This document shows positions 35,701-51,110 of a stretch of DNA of 64,000 bases, one piece after another. Source of the DNA: Pilaira anomala (Eukaryota; Mucoromycota; Mucoromycetes; Mucorales; Mucoraceae); contig JAIXMQ010000076.1 in assembly GCA_025716855.1 (NCBI GenBank), positions 1 to 64,000 of the forward strand, given 5' to 3'. Within the stretch, counting starts at the first letter, position 1. Each line of letters starts with the position of its first letter. Made by a program: the position numbers and the translations under genes. The notes under the pieces were generated by a model that ran no database searches, had not been told where the DNA came from, and saw nothing but the letters and a program-made list of their open reading frames with translations.

Positions 35701-36323
35701 GTATCAGTTGTAATGAAATTTGACATGATCACACCATCCGAATGAACTTGACTACTGGAGATAATCTTTAACTTTTGGTTCATTTGATAATCAAGTCCAT
35801 GTAAAAAGATATGATTTGATGTCGAAATCACTAACTCGACTTGATTTGATGAAAACTTTAACAATTCAACATTTTGAACAGCTTCATTGCATTCATATCT
35901 AAAAATTTCTGTCTTTTCTACATAATTCCATAAACATAATAAACTTCCATTGGATACCCATATTTGATTGATAGCAGGTAAAAACCCCATTTTACACTCT
36001 AATAATAATAAGTTTAAAAAAAAAAAGTCTCTACTATATATAAACTTCAACTCACTTTCGACATCTCTTTTAAGAAAATTGGGAAATTCTGTTACCGCAT
36101 GTTTTAAAAAGACATGTGGGTTGTCAATAGAATATCTATCATTGTCTGAAGCTATTAGAGAACGTTAATCTTATTGCAGCAACATGGTACTGGCTTTTTT
36201 GGTTGTACCTTTCAAATATGTAGCTAAATCAATTGTTTCCTGGTCCTGTTTTATGAAACTTTTGATGGCTTCATTTGATTTCTTATAAGTTTGATAATTA
36301 CTACCAACGATTAGGTTATTCAT
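32798..36323 (-). CDS. Nucleoporin of the Nup155/Nup170 family
   Basis: Predicted 983 aa from ten exons: complement(join(32798..32916,32976..33921,33987..34188,34245..34336,34395..34476,34540..34961,35068..35492,35546..35998,36056..36151,36209..36323)); all phases agree. An inner-ring scaffold nucleoporin with an N-terminal beta-propeller (MGFLPAINQIWVSNG, SLLCLWNY and later DDGHLYEL) and a C-terminal alpha solenoid (FSDLVTSEEGAILSRELVL, EEQYHYKIYNWLLQNNH, YEDALYLMKFLEHFDYAYVK, AWKVIIEE). Human Nup155 is 1391 aa, so this copy is compact; missing length lies in the propeller loops and the end. A plus-strand frame at 34066-34281 is antisense to an exon. The acceptor at 34477 is the least certain splice. 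Confidence 0.88.
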
Positions 36324-36342
36324 GTCGACAAAATATGGCTTT

Positions 36343-36383
<41 letters not shown>

Positions 36384-36629
36384 GAAAGCTTTTTTTTTAT
36401 TTTCGTGTTTACAGTCCCAGTCCATGCGGTGTCCGTAAAAAAGAAATGGCTAATTCAGCCTTTCCCCCTTTAAAGAAGAAAATGTCTTTCTCTACTTTGG
36501 TTATTTTATGAAAATATGATAGTTTTATTGATTTACGCGATTTTTTTATTATTATTCTTTAACATGTTAAAGATAATATTTGAAATTATGTCATTATAGA
36601 AATTAATCAATAAAACGTGTGTGGACTGA
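36324..36629. other. Spacer with A37 tract
   Basis: 306 bp between the nucleoporin start and the BUB1 stop, holding A37 at 36344-36380. No gene seen. Confidence 0.6.
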
Positions 36630-38801
36630 TTATGTAGCAGTTAAACTTATAAAATCATCTACATGTTTGCTCGGTATACGTTGTTCTTCAGTTTTAAACT
36701 CTTGAACTAACTCTTGTAACGTATCTTTTTTATGTGGATTCAACATGAACTCAAAAAAGGCAAGCCATAGAGGCTTATGCCAATAGCGTTTGATTGTCTG
36801 TTGAATACGATAATGATCCTTGTTATTTTTAGTGTATTTCATTGGTACACCAAATAATAATAGATGAGCCATAGTAGCTAGTTGCCAATAATCTGCATGG
36901 ACTGGGTGATATTGTTCATTTAACAACGGGTAATCTGATTGTGGACAGGCTGGAGGCCAATTTGCTTTACATACACAAGTGTCATCTAATATTGATAAGT
37001 CAATGGAACGACCGAAATCGATCATGATTAATGGCGGTAACTTTTTTACTCTCGAGTTTCTTGTTCCCAACATGATATTATCTAGCTTTAGATCATTATG
37101 AACAATTCGAATACGATGTAAAGCTATGATTTGTTCTAGTAACTGAAGTGTGAATGATAACACGATTGGTTCAGGCATACATGGTGAACGTTGCTTTATA
37201 CGATATAGGTTTAGAACATCTAAAAGAGTGCCATTTTGATTAAAATCCATGACTATGTAGCTTGTATCCAAGTATTGAAAAAAACCATATACATGTAAAC
37301 ATATTGGAAATTTCCGTTGTTGTCTTCTTTCATGTATTTCAGATAAAATATAAAATTCCCAGGGGTGTGGAGGTTGTTGCACCTTTATACTATAATAGGA
37401 TTGTGTTTTTGTATTTTGAACCAGATATATATTAGCCATTCCGCCTTGACCGATTTTATTCACCACGTGGTATTCATTTTCCAGTAACCAAATTGACTTT
37501 GATTGTGAGATATTAGAGTTATTTATAAAGCTATAACTATGATAGTTATCTCGTTTGTCATAACCTTTATCGCAAATTTTTTTTTTAATAAATCCGACAC
37601 TGTGAGGTAGTTGTATTACATTAAATTCTTGATTTGAATACGTGGGAATTGATTCTTGTGTGTTTTTATTAATCGATTCTCCTTGTGTACTTTTTTCAAT
37701 TGATTCTTCGTGTGTGTTTTTATGAATTGATTCTTGTGTGTTTTTATGAATTGTACATTTATAGATTGATTCTTTTTCTGATGTACATTTATAAATTGGT
37801 TCTTTTTCTGGTGTACTATTATAGATCGGTTCTTTTTCTGGTGTATTTTTATAGGTTGGTTCTTTATCTTGTATACTTTTAGCAATATATTGTGTGAATA
37901 TTTTCTTTTGGAGAGAACTATTTATATTGTCTATTTTTATATAAATGTAAAAATGGTTTAACCTCACAAAAGTATAAATACTGTAAACAATATACCAATG
38001 TCTTTCTTAAGATCATCAAAACGACTATCTAAAGAGTAATTGTAATTACTGGCTCTCATTTCCTCCATACTCATTTGTTCATTGCGAACAGATTCTCTTA
38101 ATACACTTGCACGAATCATATGCTCTAGTTCCACATCAATCCAAGCCAGCTGGCTTTTTAATGACTTTTTATTGTTATGTACTTTATTCATTATTATATA
38201 TGCACAATATAAATACCTTGTTCATATCATTCTTGAGAGGTTTATAATGATCTTTATGAAATTGGATTATTGTGTAATGTTCAATATCGAAATCAACGAC
38301 TTTCTTAATACGAAAGTGATTTAAAACGCGTTCTAGCCTTTTTATCGGTTGTGCCATATTCTTTAATCCCAAAAGTAACGTGGCTTCTACTTGTTGTTCT
38401 CTATTTATATACAGTTAGAAAATTCACTTTATTTATGTATATTTAGGTATTAGGAGAATTTTTATGATATACTTGTTTGATTCTTCATATTGAAAAAAAG
38501 CGATAGCTTCATATAAAGTTGCTAATTTATCACCAATATTGCTATCTCTTAAATTGTAAAGGGTAGGTAAAATTAATTCATCAGATCCATGATAGAGAAT
38601 ATACATAATCCATAATCTAAGGTATCGTTCAGAATTCGTATAAAGTGGATCACACATATAATTGATTAACACAGATTTTAATATATCGTAAATGTAGTCA
38701 TCCATTTCATTGTATGGTGCAATAATGTCTTCATATAATTTAAGAGGATCCCTCCCTCCTCTATTTGTGGTTCCAGGATCATTTAAGCGCGAAGATATCA
38801 T
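36630..38801 (-). CDS. BUB1: BUB1-like spindle-checkpoint kinase
   Basis: Predicted 660 aa, complement(join(36630..37930,37996..38164,38217..38400,38473..38801)), phases consistent. The N-terminus is the Mad3/BUB1 homology region (RDPLKLYEDI ... SERYLRLWIMYILYHG ... NIGDKLATLYEAIAFFQ), a TPR-like domain that binds Knl1/Spc105. Residues about 250-325 form imperfect repeats (TPEKEPIY, TSEKESIY, then HKNTQESI). The C-terminal kinase has GQGGMANIYL (about 388-397), SIK with Lys410, HND (505-507), DN and DFGRSID (from 532), matching BUB1's IDFGQSID. Asp507 and Asp532 are present, so activity is plausible. Bub1 is shorter here than in yeast (1021 aa), mainly in the linker. Confidence 0.9.
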
Positions 38802-38907
38802 TGTACTACCGTATTCGTGAGAAAAATAGTTTATTTCTTATTAAAAGAGAAGAGTAGAGATGAAAAATGCAAAATTGTGAAAATAAAATGATTAAAAAAA
38901 ATTATGA

Positions 38908-39189
38908 TTAGATGGTAGTTCTATGTACAGAATCTTGATAACCAGTCATAGAGTCCCAGTTTCCAAGTGAAAAGTTTTCAGACGATTCATCAACTGTGGA
39001 TTCCGAGGAAGTACTACTATTTGCAGAGACCACAGAAGAACGACGTTGTTTATTATTTAATAATTTAGAGAATTCTGACCAAGGCATGTCCATAAAGCTA
39101 GAGTTTTTAGGTGTAGTAATTGAAGGATCCTCATTGATCAAGTTAGGAACAGTCTTGATATGTTGAAGAAGAGTATAACCAGGATCCAT
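38908..39189 (-). CDS. Small serine-rich protein, unknown
   Basis: Single exon, 93 aa, ATG start, not recognised. It begins MDPGYTLLQHIKTVPNLINE, has a short possibly helical segment (MPWSEFSKLLNNKQRR), then a Ser-rich stretch and an acidic tail. No signal peptide, membrane segment or known domain. It lies 106 bp upstream of BUB1 on the same strand, in a different frame from BUB1 exon 1, and no splice joining the two is evident. A promoter-like TTTTTATACATC lies about 60 bp upstream. Composition resembles a disordered regulatory protein. Confidence 0.55.
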   Translation of the reverse strand: MDPGYTLLQHIKTVPNLINEDPSITTPKNSSFMDMPWSEFSKLLNNKQRRSSVVSANSSTSSESTVDESSENFSLGNWDSMTGYQDSVHRTTI

Positions 39190-40826
39190 TTTATAATTAG
39201 AATATATTTTAATAGAAAAAAGAAAGAGAATTAATTGAAATGTTTACTCTTTTTATACATCATGGCAGCTATAAAAAAAAACCCCCCAGTTGTGGGACAA
39301 TCCCCCTTTATAGAGCCGCACGATAATACAAAAAAAGCTATATAAATAACTAACCAAATTAGCAACATCCACTAAAAATAGTTTATCCAAGCATCCTCTG
39401 TTTGTGTGTAACCATCTCAATGGCCGAGAACATCATCATTACCTGATAAAAAAACGCGTGATTTAACGCTTAACTCTTTAAACGGCCCAAATAGGCTTAA
39501 GCGATACTATTGACAGAAATAATTAACACAGCATTGATTTTACATTTGCTCATAACTTTACATATATATATAATATATACATATCTAAAGAATCGTTATT
39601 AAGAACACGTATAAAAACGAAAATATGCCTTACATAATAGTAAATTTTCTTTTTCCTGGTTCACAGTTGTACTTAGGCCAACATAAAATATTTATAATTA
39701 TCGCTGATATACACCCCACCCCCCTATTCTTGTGATTTCGGGTCTTTTTTTTTTTTTTTTTTAGTATAAACGGTTATTTTATACCTTCTTTTAAGCATAA
39801 CAAATTTACTAGCTTAAAAATCTGATTATGGAAAGTCCAAAGTATATTTCCAGTGTTTGTTTATATTATAAACATCATTTCAAGCGAAAGCCTGTGTTGA
39901 GACATTAAATATATTATTATCATGCACATTTGTATGTATAGATAAGCAAGGTTCGTCTAAAACATGCAGAAAATGGTAAAATCTTGAAATGGTTCATAAT
40001 ATATTAAAACTATTAGTAAAAAAGAAGAGATATTTTCAATAAAGGAAGTTTTCATTTTAAAAGATGCTATGTACATTGTTTACTTGTACTTTTGCTTCAA
40101 AATTCTTAAATGTGTAAGTTTAGCAATTTTTCAATATCTTTAACTGATGCGGGACTTAATATATAGCTGAAGATCATTACACGCTTACTGCTCAATTTAC
40201 ATTTTTTAATGAGATATTGTTAGCGGGAAACAGTAGTTGACGTATTTCCAATAATAGATTGCTTGGCAAAGGCTCTATGGTCAAGTTGTTGAAAGGATTT
40301 GTTCAAAAAGAAAAAAAGAAGAGATAAAGGTGCACAAAATATTTTTTATCATCAATGCCTTTCTCCTTTAAAATAGCGTAGAAATCATCGCGAAAAGTAG
40401 TTAAGAATAGGTGCCATCATGCAATTACAATAGTACATATATAGCAAATAGTTATCTTTATATGGGGAGAACTTGTTTAATGTTTAAATCCAAATCAACA
40501 GACATTACTTTTTCTAGCAATAAAAAAAATCTTTAACAAATGAAAAAAAAAAAAAAAGCGTCATAATTCTAAAGAAAAGGAGGAAAATATCATTTTCATC
40601 AAGTATGACTTTTTCTTGGCGTGAAAGCTGTAGGACACACTTCCATCCTAGGAAAAAACCACAACATAATTGGCCTGGTTTTAATTCTCAGTTCAATCAA
40701 TTACTTTGTGCCTGTCTCCAAGAGTGCTTCTTTTTGTTCCAGAACTTTTTTTTTTTTTTTTTTTTTTTTTTAGTCCTTTCCATTTTTTACATTATTATAC
40801 CTTTTTTTTTTTAAGTCCCCTTAACA
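39190..40826. other. 1.6-kb spacer, nothing recognised
   Basis: AT-rich. It contains T runs (39746-39763, 40745-40770) and AT dinucleotide stretches. No RNA gene, repeat pair or coding frame could be supported; it holds the divergent promoters of the 93-aa gene and the F-BAR gene. Confidence 0.5.
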
Positions 40827-44972
<4,146 letters not shown>

Positions 44973-45343
44973 AAATCACTTTACACCCAGATTTTTTTGA
45001 CCAGAAAGGACTAGCTTCTCAACATAAAGTTTGGACTTATTTAGACAGATGCATTTTTATTGATTTTTCAAAATATATATTTACAAAATAAAAATAATAC
45101 TACTGTTGTAGGGCTTTTATATCTACTAGCAATTAATAACCGAACTTCTTATAGTATTAAACACCCAATTATATTCGAGTAATATCGATAATAGAAAGTT
45201 ATATGAGAGAAAAAAGAGATGATTCTATATTTTAAATAAACTACTTTATAAGTTTGTAAAATCATAAACGGTGCCGCCTATATCTTCTGACCACTGGGTC
45301 GGGCATAGAGTCAAACCAAACTCTAACCTCCCCTCAGTTATAA

Positions 45344-45630
45344 GAGCATCCCCAGCAGTTTAGGTAAATTTTTATCTAAAACAGAATTGATTTTCTAATG
45401 AGTAAAATAGTATTTTTAACTGATCTCCAGTGCTTTTGCTATTTATTATGCTATTCTACTGCTGTTTAAAAAAAATCCCCTACGAAAAAAAACCTAAACG
45501 TATTCTATCTTTGTCATATTTTTAAGAGAATTTATGCAGAATGCTAATATAGAACAATTATTGCTATACTGCTAAATCTTTCGACAATTTTAGATAATTT
45601 AAAGATTTAGCGAGACTGCTGGGGGTGCTC
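45344..45630. mobile_element. 287-bp Harbinger/Tourist-like MITE
   Basis: The left end GAGCATCCCCAGCAGTTTAG and the reverse complement of the right end GAGCACCCCCAGCAGTCTCG match over about 15-20 bp, with weaker similarity to about 40 bp (TAAAT, ATCTAAAA). Both sides are flanked by TAA (45341-45343 and 45631-45633), the 3-bp TTA/TAA duplication of PIF/Harbinger elements. No coding content. Confidence 0.75.
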
Positions 45631-45633
45631 TAA

Positions 45634-46230
45634 ACAAATACGAGAAAAATAAATAATGTGAGGATGATCTTTTATTGAAGTAAATAGGAAAAAAAAAAGA
45701 GCACCACGCTTTAAGGTTACGAGTCAAAAAAAAGGGGGGGGGGATTTAGATGTAAAGGTCATATATAATTATTTTTAATTACGAATAGAGATAACAGTTT
45801 CAACGATCAACGAAACCCATACAACGATCTCATATCGTGCGTTTGGGCAATTTTATACCTAAGTATGTATGAAAATCATCAAACATATATGGGTATGTTA
45901 TCGTTGACTTGATGCAACGATCGGTTACATAAATATTTCTTTAAACAGGCAAAACAGTGAAGACAAATTGGAGGTTGTTTTTTATTTATTTATTTGATAG
46001 TGTTTTGGATGAGAAAGAGAATAAAAGGTAAAACTTAAAGAAATAAAAGATACGAAGAAAGTATTGTTAAAACTCTATTACGATAGTTTTTATTTAGAAA
46101 GAAAGATATAAAATCAGACAAGGGGAAAACTATCTAAATGACGGTCATATTTATATGTTTTCTATAGCGGAAACATACGGAAAGTGATATCAATTGATAT
46201 CATAGAAGATGTATTTAAATATGGTAAAGG
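45634..46230. other. Spacer between two MITEs
   Basis: About 600 bp, AT-rich. CAACGATC occurs three times (around 45797, 45817 and 45914, the last preceded by its inverse near 45902); significance unknown. No gene seen. Confidence 0.45.
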
Positions 46231-46232
46231 TA

Positions 46233-46633
46233 TTGTATTTTTCAGGAATTTTGAGAAAAGGTCTGGGATAAAATGATAAAAATTAAAGCCAGAATTGAGA
46301 AAATGTTTTCACTAAAATGGAGAAAATATCAGAGATAAATTGATATTTTAAAGATTCTTTTGCATTGCTAAACATCTTTCAAAGAATTTAGTAGAATGGC
46401 GTATTCATCCCTGGCAGTCCTTTTGAGTTACTTTGGAGCATGCTTCCATAATCCTCGGCGTTAACATATCCCCAGTGTCAAAAGGGGTTCTCTAATATCC
46501 TCAATTTATTTCTAAGATTTTATCAATTTATCTCTGATATTTTCTCCATTTTAGTGAAAACATTTTCTCAATTCTGGCTTTAATTTTTATCATTTTATCC
46601 CAGACCTTTTCTCAAAATTCCTGAAAAATACAA
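46233..46633 (-). mobile_element. 401-bp MITE: internal-deletion derivative of a mariner element with 113-bp perfect ends
   Basis: 46233-46345 is the exact reverse complement of 46521-46633, both starting TTGTATTTTTCAGG and bracketed by TA (46231-46232, 46634-46635). The 175-bp interior, read on the minus strand, keeps the last ~44 codons of a transposase related to that at 820-2189: TPRIMEACSKVT and IRHSTKFFERCLAM match TPRIMKSCSEVT and IRHSVSFFERCLAL, with a stop in place of the Trp of CQGW. The end sequences differ from the intact element but share the length of 113 bp and the layout. It therefore derives from a sister element not in this window. Confidence 0.92.
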
Positions 46634-46635
46634 TA

Positions 46636-47396
46636 AGTACACATCCAGAGAGTTTTGCGGGTTTTTAAAGACGATTTTTTTTGGACATTCCCTATATAGT
46701 AATGAAATCGGGTTACGAATTTTTTACAATTTATTCTCAACAGCCAAACAGATTAAAGGATATATGATTAATAATATGAGCTATTTGGAGTTCTCATTGG
46801 ATAGAATTTGTTTGTTTAATTGGGCTTTTATTTTTAAAATGATGTAATGGATGTATACTGCTGCCACGTACGCTGCCTTACCAGTCGCCTGAAGCCCTTT
46901 CAGGATGGTTTAAATGATCACAAAATCAAATAAACGATACTTCAGCGTCTGGAAAACAGTGTACGGTATTGAATAGAGCATCTATCTAAGACAATGCGTA
47001 CAAACCTATATAAAAATAATTAGTAAATGATGTTCAAATAGTTAAACAGTAATAAAAACGTTACCTTATTGTCTTTGTTGTTCACAATCGATAATTATAT
47101 CTAATAAAAGCTAATAAAAGCAGTATACAAGTTAATACATAGTGAATAAATACAAAGATAAAATACATACCTTAATTTCTAGTTCTTACTGCACGCGACA
47201 TACCTTTATAATTAAATGAAAAAAGTTAGAACTAAGTTAATTGAGACAAATGTAAACTGTACATACCAAAAGTAATAAGCGATAACAGCAGATAATACCT
47301 AGTACATAGAGAGAGTGTTAGTATGGGTTATTCCTTTGCGTTATTATGAGTTCATACCTTGTATTATCGTAAGCCATACTCACTTTAAAAACCAAA
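46636..47396. other. Spacer, nothing recognised
   Basis: About 760 bp. Splice-like signals occur but no exon with recognisable content was found. Confidence 0.4.
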
Positions 47397-47524
47397 GTCA
47401 TTTATAAGCATTTATGTCAAGCAATATATTTTTTTCTTTTTTTTTTTTAAGATGATGAGGTCGGTTTGCCTTTTTTTACATCCAACTACATTTTTCAGTC
47501 AATGAAGATCTCTTTAACATAGGT
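47397..47524. repeat. Dispersed repeat, copy 2 (other copy at 7101-7230)
   Basis: Same orientation as the first copy, 40 kb away; differs by short deletions around AAGATGATGAGG and the T run. Confidence 0.7.
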
Positions 47525-47746
47525 ACATAGAAGAAACAAATTCAGACACACACGCTAAAAAGCATCAAGAAAAAAAAATGTAGATTTTGAATAGGGTATA
47601 GTTTGAGCCTTTTTAAGGAAATGATAATTTAATTTTCTGATACACACAGTTTCAAATACAATGTCAACTGCTATCAAATATATATATACTTGACATATTG
47701 ATATATTTTTCCACTATTTGTACCTATCATTGTTATAAACTAAAAA

Positions 47747-47919
47747 ATATCATTCACTGTATCTTTAAAAATGACGTTCACTATAAATTTTAAAGTAGCA
47801 TTCACCGGATTTTCAAAGATATCATTCACTACGAATTTTAAGATATCTGCATTAGATTTTTTACATAAAATATCATTCACTAGATTTTTAGAAATATCAT
47901 TTATTAGAAACATTAAAGA
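47747..47919. repeat. Imperfect minisatellite, about 25-bp unit, seven copies
   Basis: Successive copies around ATATCATTCACTAGATTTTT followed by A/G-rich filler; copies 2, 3 and 5 are diverged. No coding frame. Confidence 0.65.
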
Positions 47920-48582
47920 TTGAAACTTTTTTTTTTAGACTTTAATTAAGTGAAATCTAAAACAAAAATAGTCAATTGCTTGGGTTGAGCAGCCTTTTAT
48001 ACCAAGATAATACCAGCTAAGAGTCTATTTATGGGCTGCTTGTAATATTTAGAAGCTGTTATAAACGAGCACATTGTATTCTCATATAATTATCATATGT
48101 TCTCAACTTCCTTCTATTTTTCTATACAACAAGCTTATCTACTCTGATTACCTAATTAGCTCTTTTAAATAAATCACATCATCGTATACATTGACATAAA
48201 TCTCCTCTTATATTGATTATCAGGTACAGAAGTTGGTTACATTAACTTGGTTAATCTTCAGGAACTAGTTTATTCATGACAAGCAACGCGGGCAACCGAA
48301 TGTTGAAACCTAGGTCAAGTTTCACTATTCATGCAACGCCTCTTCAATTACTATTAAACTATATACACCAATATGTTTTTTGTATCTTTTAATAAAGTTT
48401 AGTTAATTTTTGCAGTATGATTATTTAACCTTTGTTATATATTTTTATTGCATTTTATTTTCGTTTGTTCTATCTCATTAATAGCTCGAACACCTCAGAC
48501 GCAGTAATTGATTGTTTATGTTTTATGTAATCTCTTGCGAGAAACAAATAAAATATGTACCATACATCTTACCACACTATAT

Positions 48583-49146
48583 TTACATTACTGTTAAATT
48601 TTGGCTCATATTTTGACGGATGAGTGTTGATGATTCCATAGCAATTCTCTGTTCAATTAACTGTCTAATATATGTAGCCTTGCTAGAAATACTACCAAAA
48701 AAAGGTGTTAATGCATTTCCAATAAAAGAGGTCAACGCCGTTAGTTTTAGAATAGTTTGATGTAATAATTTTGAGTTATACAACGTACGTCATATTTTGT
48801 TGGTAGATACTGTGAGGGTCATATTTTCTTTGTTGATGAGAAAACCAAGACGTTGAATTGTAGTTGAAGGAGTTACTTGGGATTTCTTTTGGTTGACCAA
48901 GAAGTCTAGTTAGACCTGATAGTTTTTGTTCGATTTTATTGTAATGGATCTTGTAAATATTACAGTAAGCAATGTCGAATGAAAACCTGAATGATAGTGT
49001 TGATAATCTGTATGAATCCTCTCCGTTACTTCTGCTTCGATAATAAAGGAATATGTTGGTTTGAGAAAGTTGAGGGAAGCGATGATGTTGATTTTGTATT
49101 TCGCCTATTGTTGAAATAAAAGGCAATATTTTAGAAAGTGAAGTAC
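48583..49146 (-). pseudogene. DIRS-like reverse-transcriptase fragment (copy B)
   Basis: Inverted second copy of 2776-3319. One frame reads LDFLVNQKKS then TPSTTIQRLGFLINKENMTL, a stop, then SKLLHQTILKLTALTSFIGN and ATYIRQLIEQRIAMESS. It is better preserved than copy A and extends further at the 3' end. Still interrupted, so dead. Confidence 0.55.
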
Positions 49147-50340
49147 CAAAAGCAAAAGAAAAGATGATCAGACCTTATAATTATTAAAGATACCATTTTA
49201 TTATCATATTTTTTTCTTCTCTGAATATTAAACTAACAAAGACAAGATTGGTAACACGAAAAAGTTCCTTTAAAACACAGGATAATGAAAGTTTTGATGG
49301 TAGTTATTTATTTGACCTGAACCAATTATCAAACATTCAGTCAACAAAGAGCCCAACTTATCGAATAGTAACTAACACTAACTGTAGAAGCACATTCAAC
49401 TCATTTCACTTTATACTAAGGGATATGTATGAAAAGAAAAAAAAAAGGTGGCAAATAATATATACACGATGTCCTTTATTTTCTGTCTTTGTCTATATGT
49501 ATTATATATAAATATATAAAGAGGGTAATCCTACAAAGATACTTGTTGATAATACGCTTACATAAGACCACAAATCAAAAGTAATGTTGTAGTTGTGTTT
49601 ACACACTCGTTAATTGAAAGATATCCTCTTTTTATACATAATATAGAGTAATAATATTTCCGCTGTTGCTCTTTACCTACTGTTAAATTCACCCATGGAG
49701 CTCAATTAAACTTTCAATCTAACCAAAGACTGTAATCACAATATTAGTTTGAAAATAATAAAGCCTTTACGTTTATGTTAAGGTGAGATAATAATAAATT
49801 CTGTTTCTACGGCGCTTCAGTCTGTGGTTTTTTTTTGTGACACACTTTTTTTTTTATCATAATTTTTTTTTTGGAAACGTCATCATCAAGATTACGAATA
49901 AAAAAAAAATATACAAAATAACCCTGTTGTTCCTCCTTTTATACCCATCTTTATCTTTTCTTTTGCAAAGTATGGTGTTCTATTGTTTGATTGTGATGCG
50001 AATGTAGCGGTTTTCTTACCGTGGAACATTTACAATGTTTTGACATGCCGCAATCAGCACTTCTCGAAGTGTAATGCATTAGTTCTCTACTTGCAGATTA
50101 GTATAGATCTCGACATTTCTTTATTCTTCATCTGTAATTAACTTACCATGGGATAGTTCCTGGTCCTAGAAGTTTACTTCTGGGAGGTAAGTGTATTGCT
50201 GCATAAAGATTTAAAGATTTGAATACCAGTTGCTTCTGGGTTTCTTTTGTCGGGTATCTTGTTCTATTTGTGATACAGTTAATATGGTGCCATAGTATCG
50301 ATTTTCTGCTGTCATCACCGGGTGTTTGTTTATTAGTGTT
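49147..50340. other. Spacer, nothing recognised
   Basis: About 1.2 kb, AT-rich with T/A runs near 49830-49910. An 87-codon frame (49248-49511) has no recognisable content. Confidence 0.4.
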
Positions 50341-50362
50341 ACCGGTTATTGTTATGGCTGGT

Positions 50363-50422
50363 GGTGTTGCTATGACAGGTGCTGCTATGACAGGTGTTGC
50401 TATGATAGGTATTGCTCTGACT
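50363..50422. repeat. Four 15-bp tandem repeats (GGTGTTGCTATGACA)
   Basis: Units at 50363, 50378, 50393 and 50408, the last diverged. Confidence 0.8.
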
Positions 50423-50440
50423 AATACTGGTGTGCTTTAG

Positions 50441-50660
50441 TTGTTGTTGTTATGATGGTAAGTTATTTTTTTTATATATTATTATGTTCCAAACAGTTTC
50501 TAACATTTCTAACACTCATTTTAAAATATGCTATTTGTATCTGCTGGAACTTGAAATCAAAAGGACAAAACGGTTGTTGTTATGATGGTAAGTTATTTTT
50601 TTTTTTATATTATGTTTCCAAGCAGTTTCTAACAGTTTTCAGCAATGCAATGCAACGGGT
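50441..50660. repeat. Tandem duplication, 130-bp spacing
   Basis: TTGTTGTTATGATGGTAAGT and the following 60 bp (to AACAGTTTC / CAGTTTCTAACA) occur at 50441 and again 130 bp later. Confidence 0.7.
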
Positions 50661-50684
50661 TTGTAAAAGCAATGATCAAGTTTT

Positions 50685-51110
50685 GTGAGTTCTATTTTCT
50701 GGCGAGTATGCTCTATCTTGATGGGTCCTGTCTCCTTCTCTTCCGTCCTCGTTTACGAGCGGTTCGTGCAGTTCAATCCTGGGTGTAATGGCACGTAAAA
50801 CCATACGGATATCGTAGGGAGAGTTGGATTGATGGTTCTCATCTCGGTAGATGTCATCTCAAAGGAAAGTATTATGATCAAAGGTTGATTGTTGCCACAA
50901 CACCGCAGCGGTTAGTGATTCTATTTTTTGGCGAGTATGTTCTATCTTGGTAAGTCCTGTCTCCTTCTCTTCCGTCCTCGTTTACGAGCGGTTCGTGCAG
51001 TTTAATCCTGGGTGTAATGGCACGTAAAACCATACGAATATCGAAGGGAGAGTTGGATTGATGGTTCTTATCTTGGTAGTCATCTCTAAGAAAAATATTA
51101 TCATTGATTG
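50685..51110 (+). repeat. Tandem duplication, 229-bp spacing, with tRNA-like promoter motifs
   Basis: Two copies (50685-50909 and 50911-51110), about 85-90% identical by eye, spaced 229 bp. The GC content is above surroundings. Each has TGGCGAGTATG, resembling a pol III A box, and about 75 bp later AGTTCAATCC (copy 1) or AGTTTAATCC (copy 2), resembling a B box. No cloverleaf could be folded. A SINE-like unit is possible but unproven. Confidence 0.45.

Noticed and set aside
45790..45930. Repeated CAACGATC motifs as a binding-site cluster
   Set aside because: Irregular spacing and also found elsewhere (near 53115); too short to support a claim.
50363..50422. Regular direct repeats as a possible CRISPR array
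   Set aside because: Units are contiguous with no unique spacers and the genome is eukaryotic; it is a minisatellite. The arrays at 47747 and 52626 were rejected for the same reason.
50758..50790. tRNA gene from the GGTTCG / GTTCAATCC motif
   Set aside because: No acceptor, D or anticodon arm could be folded around it; kept only as a SINE-like possibility.
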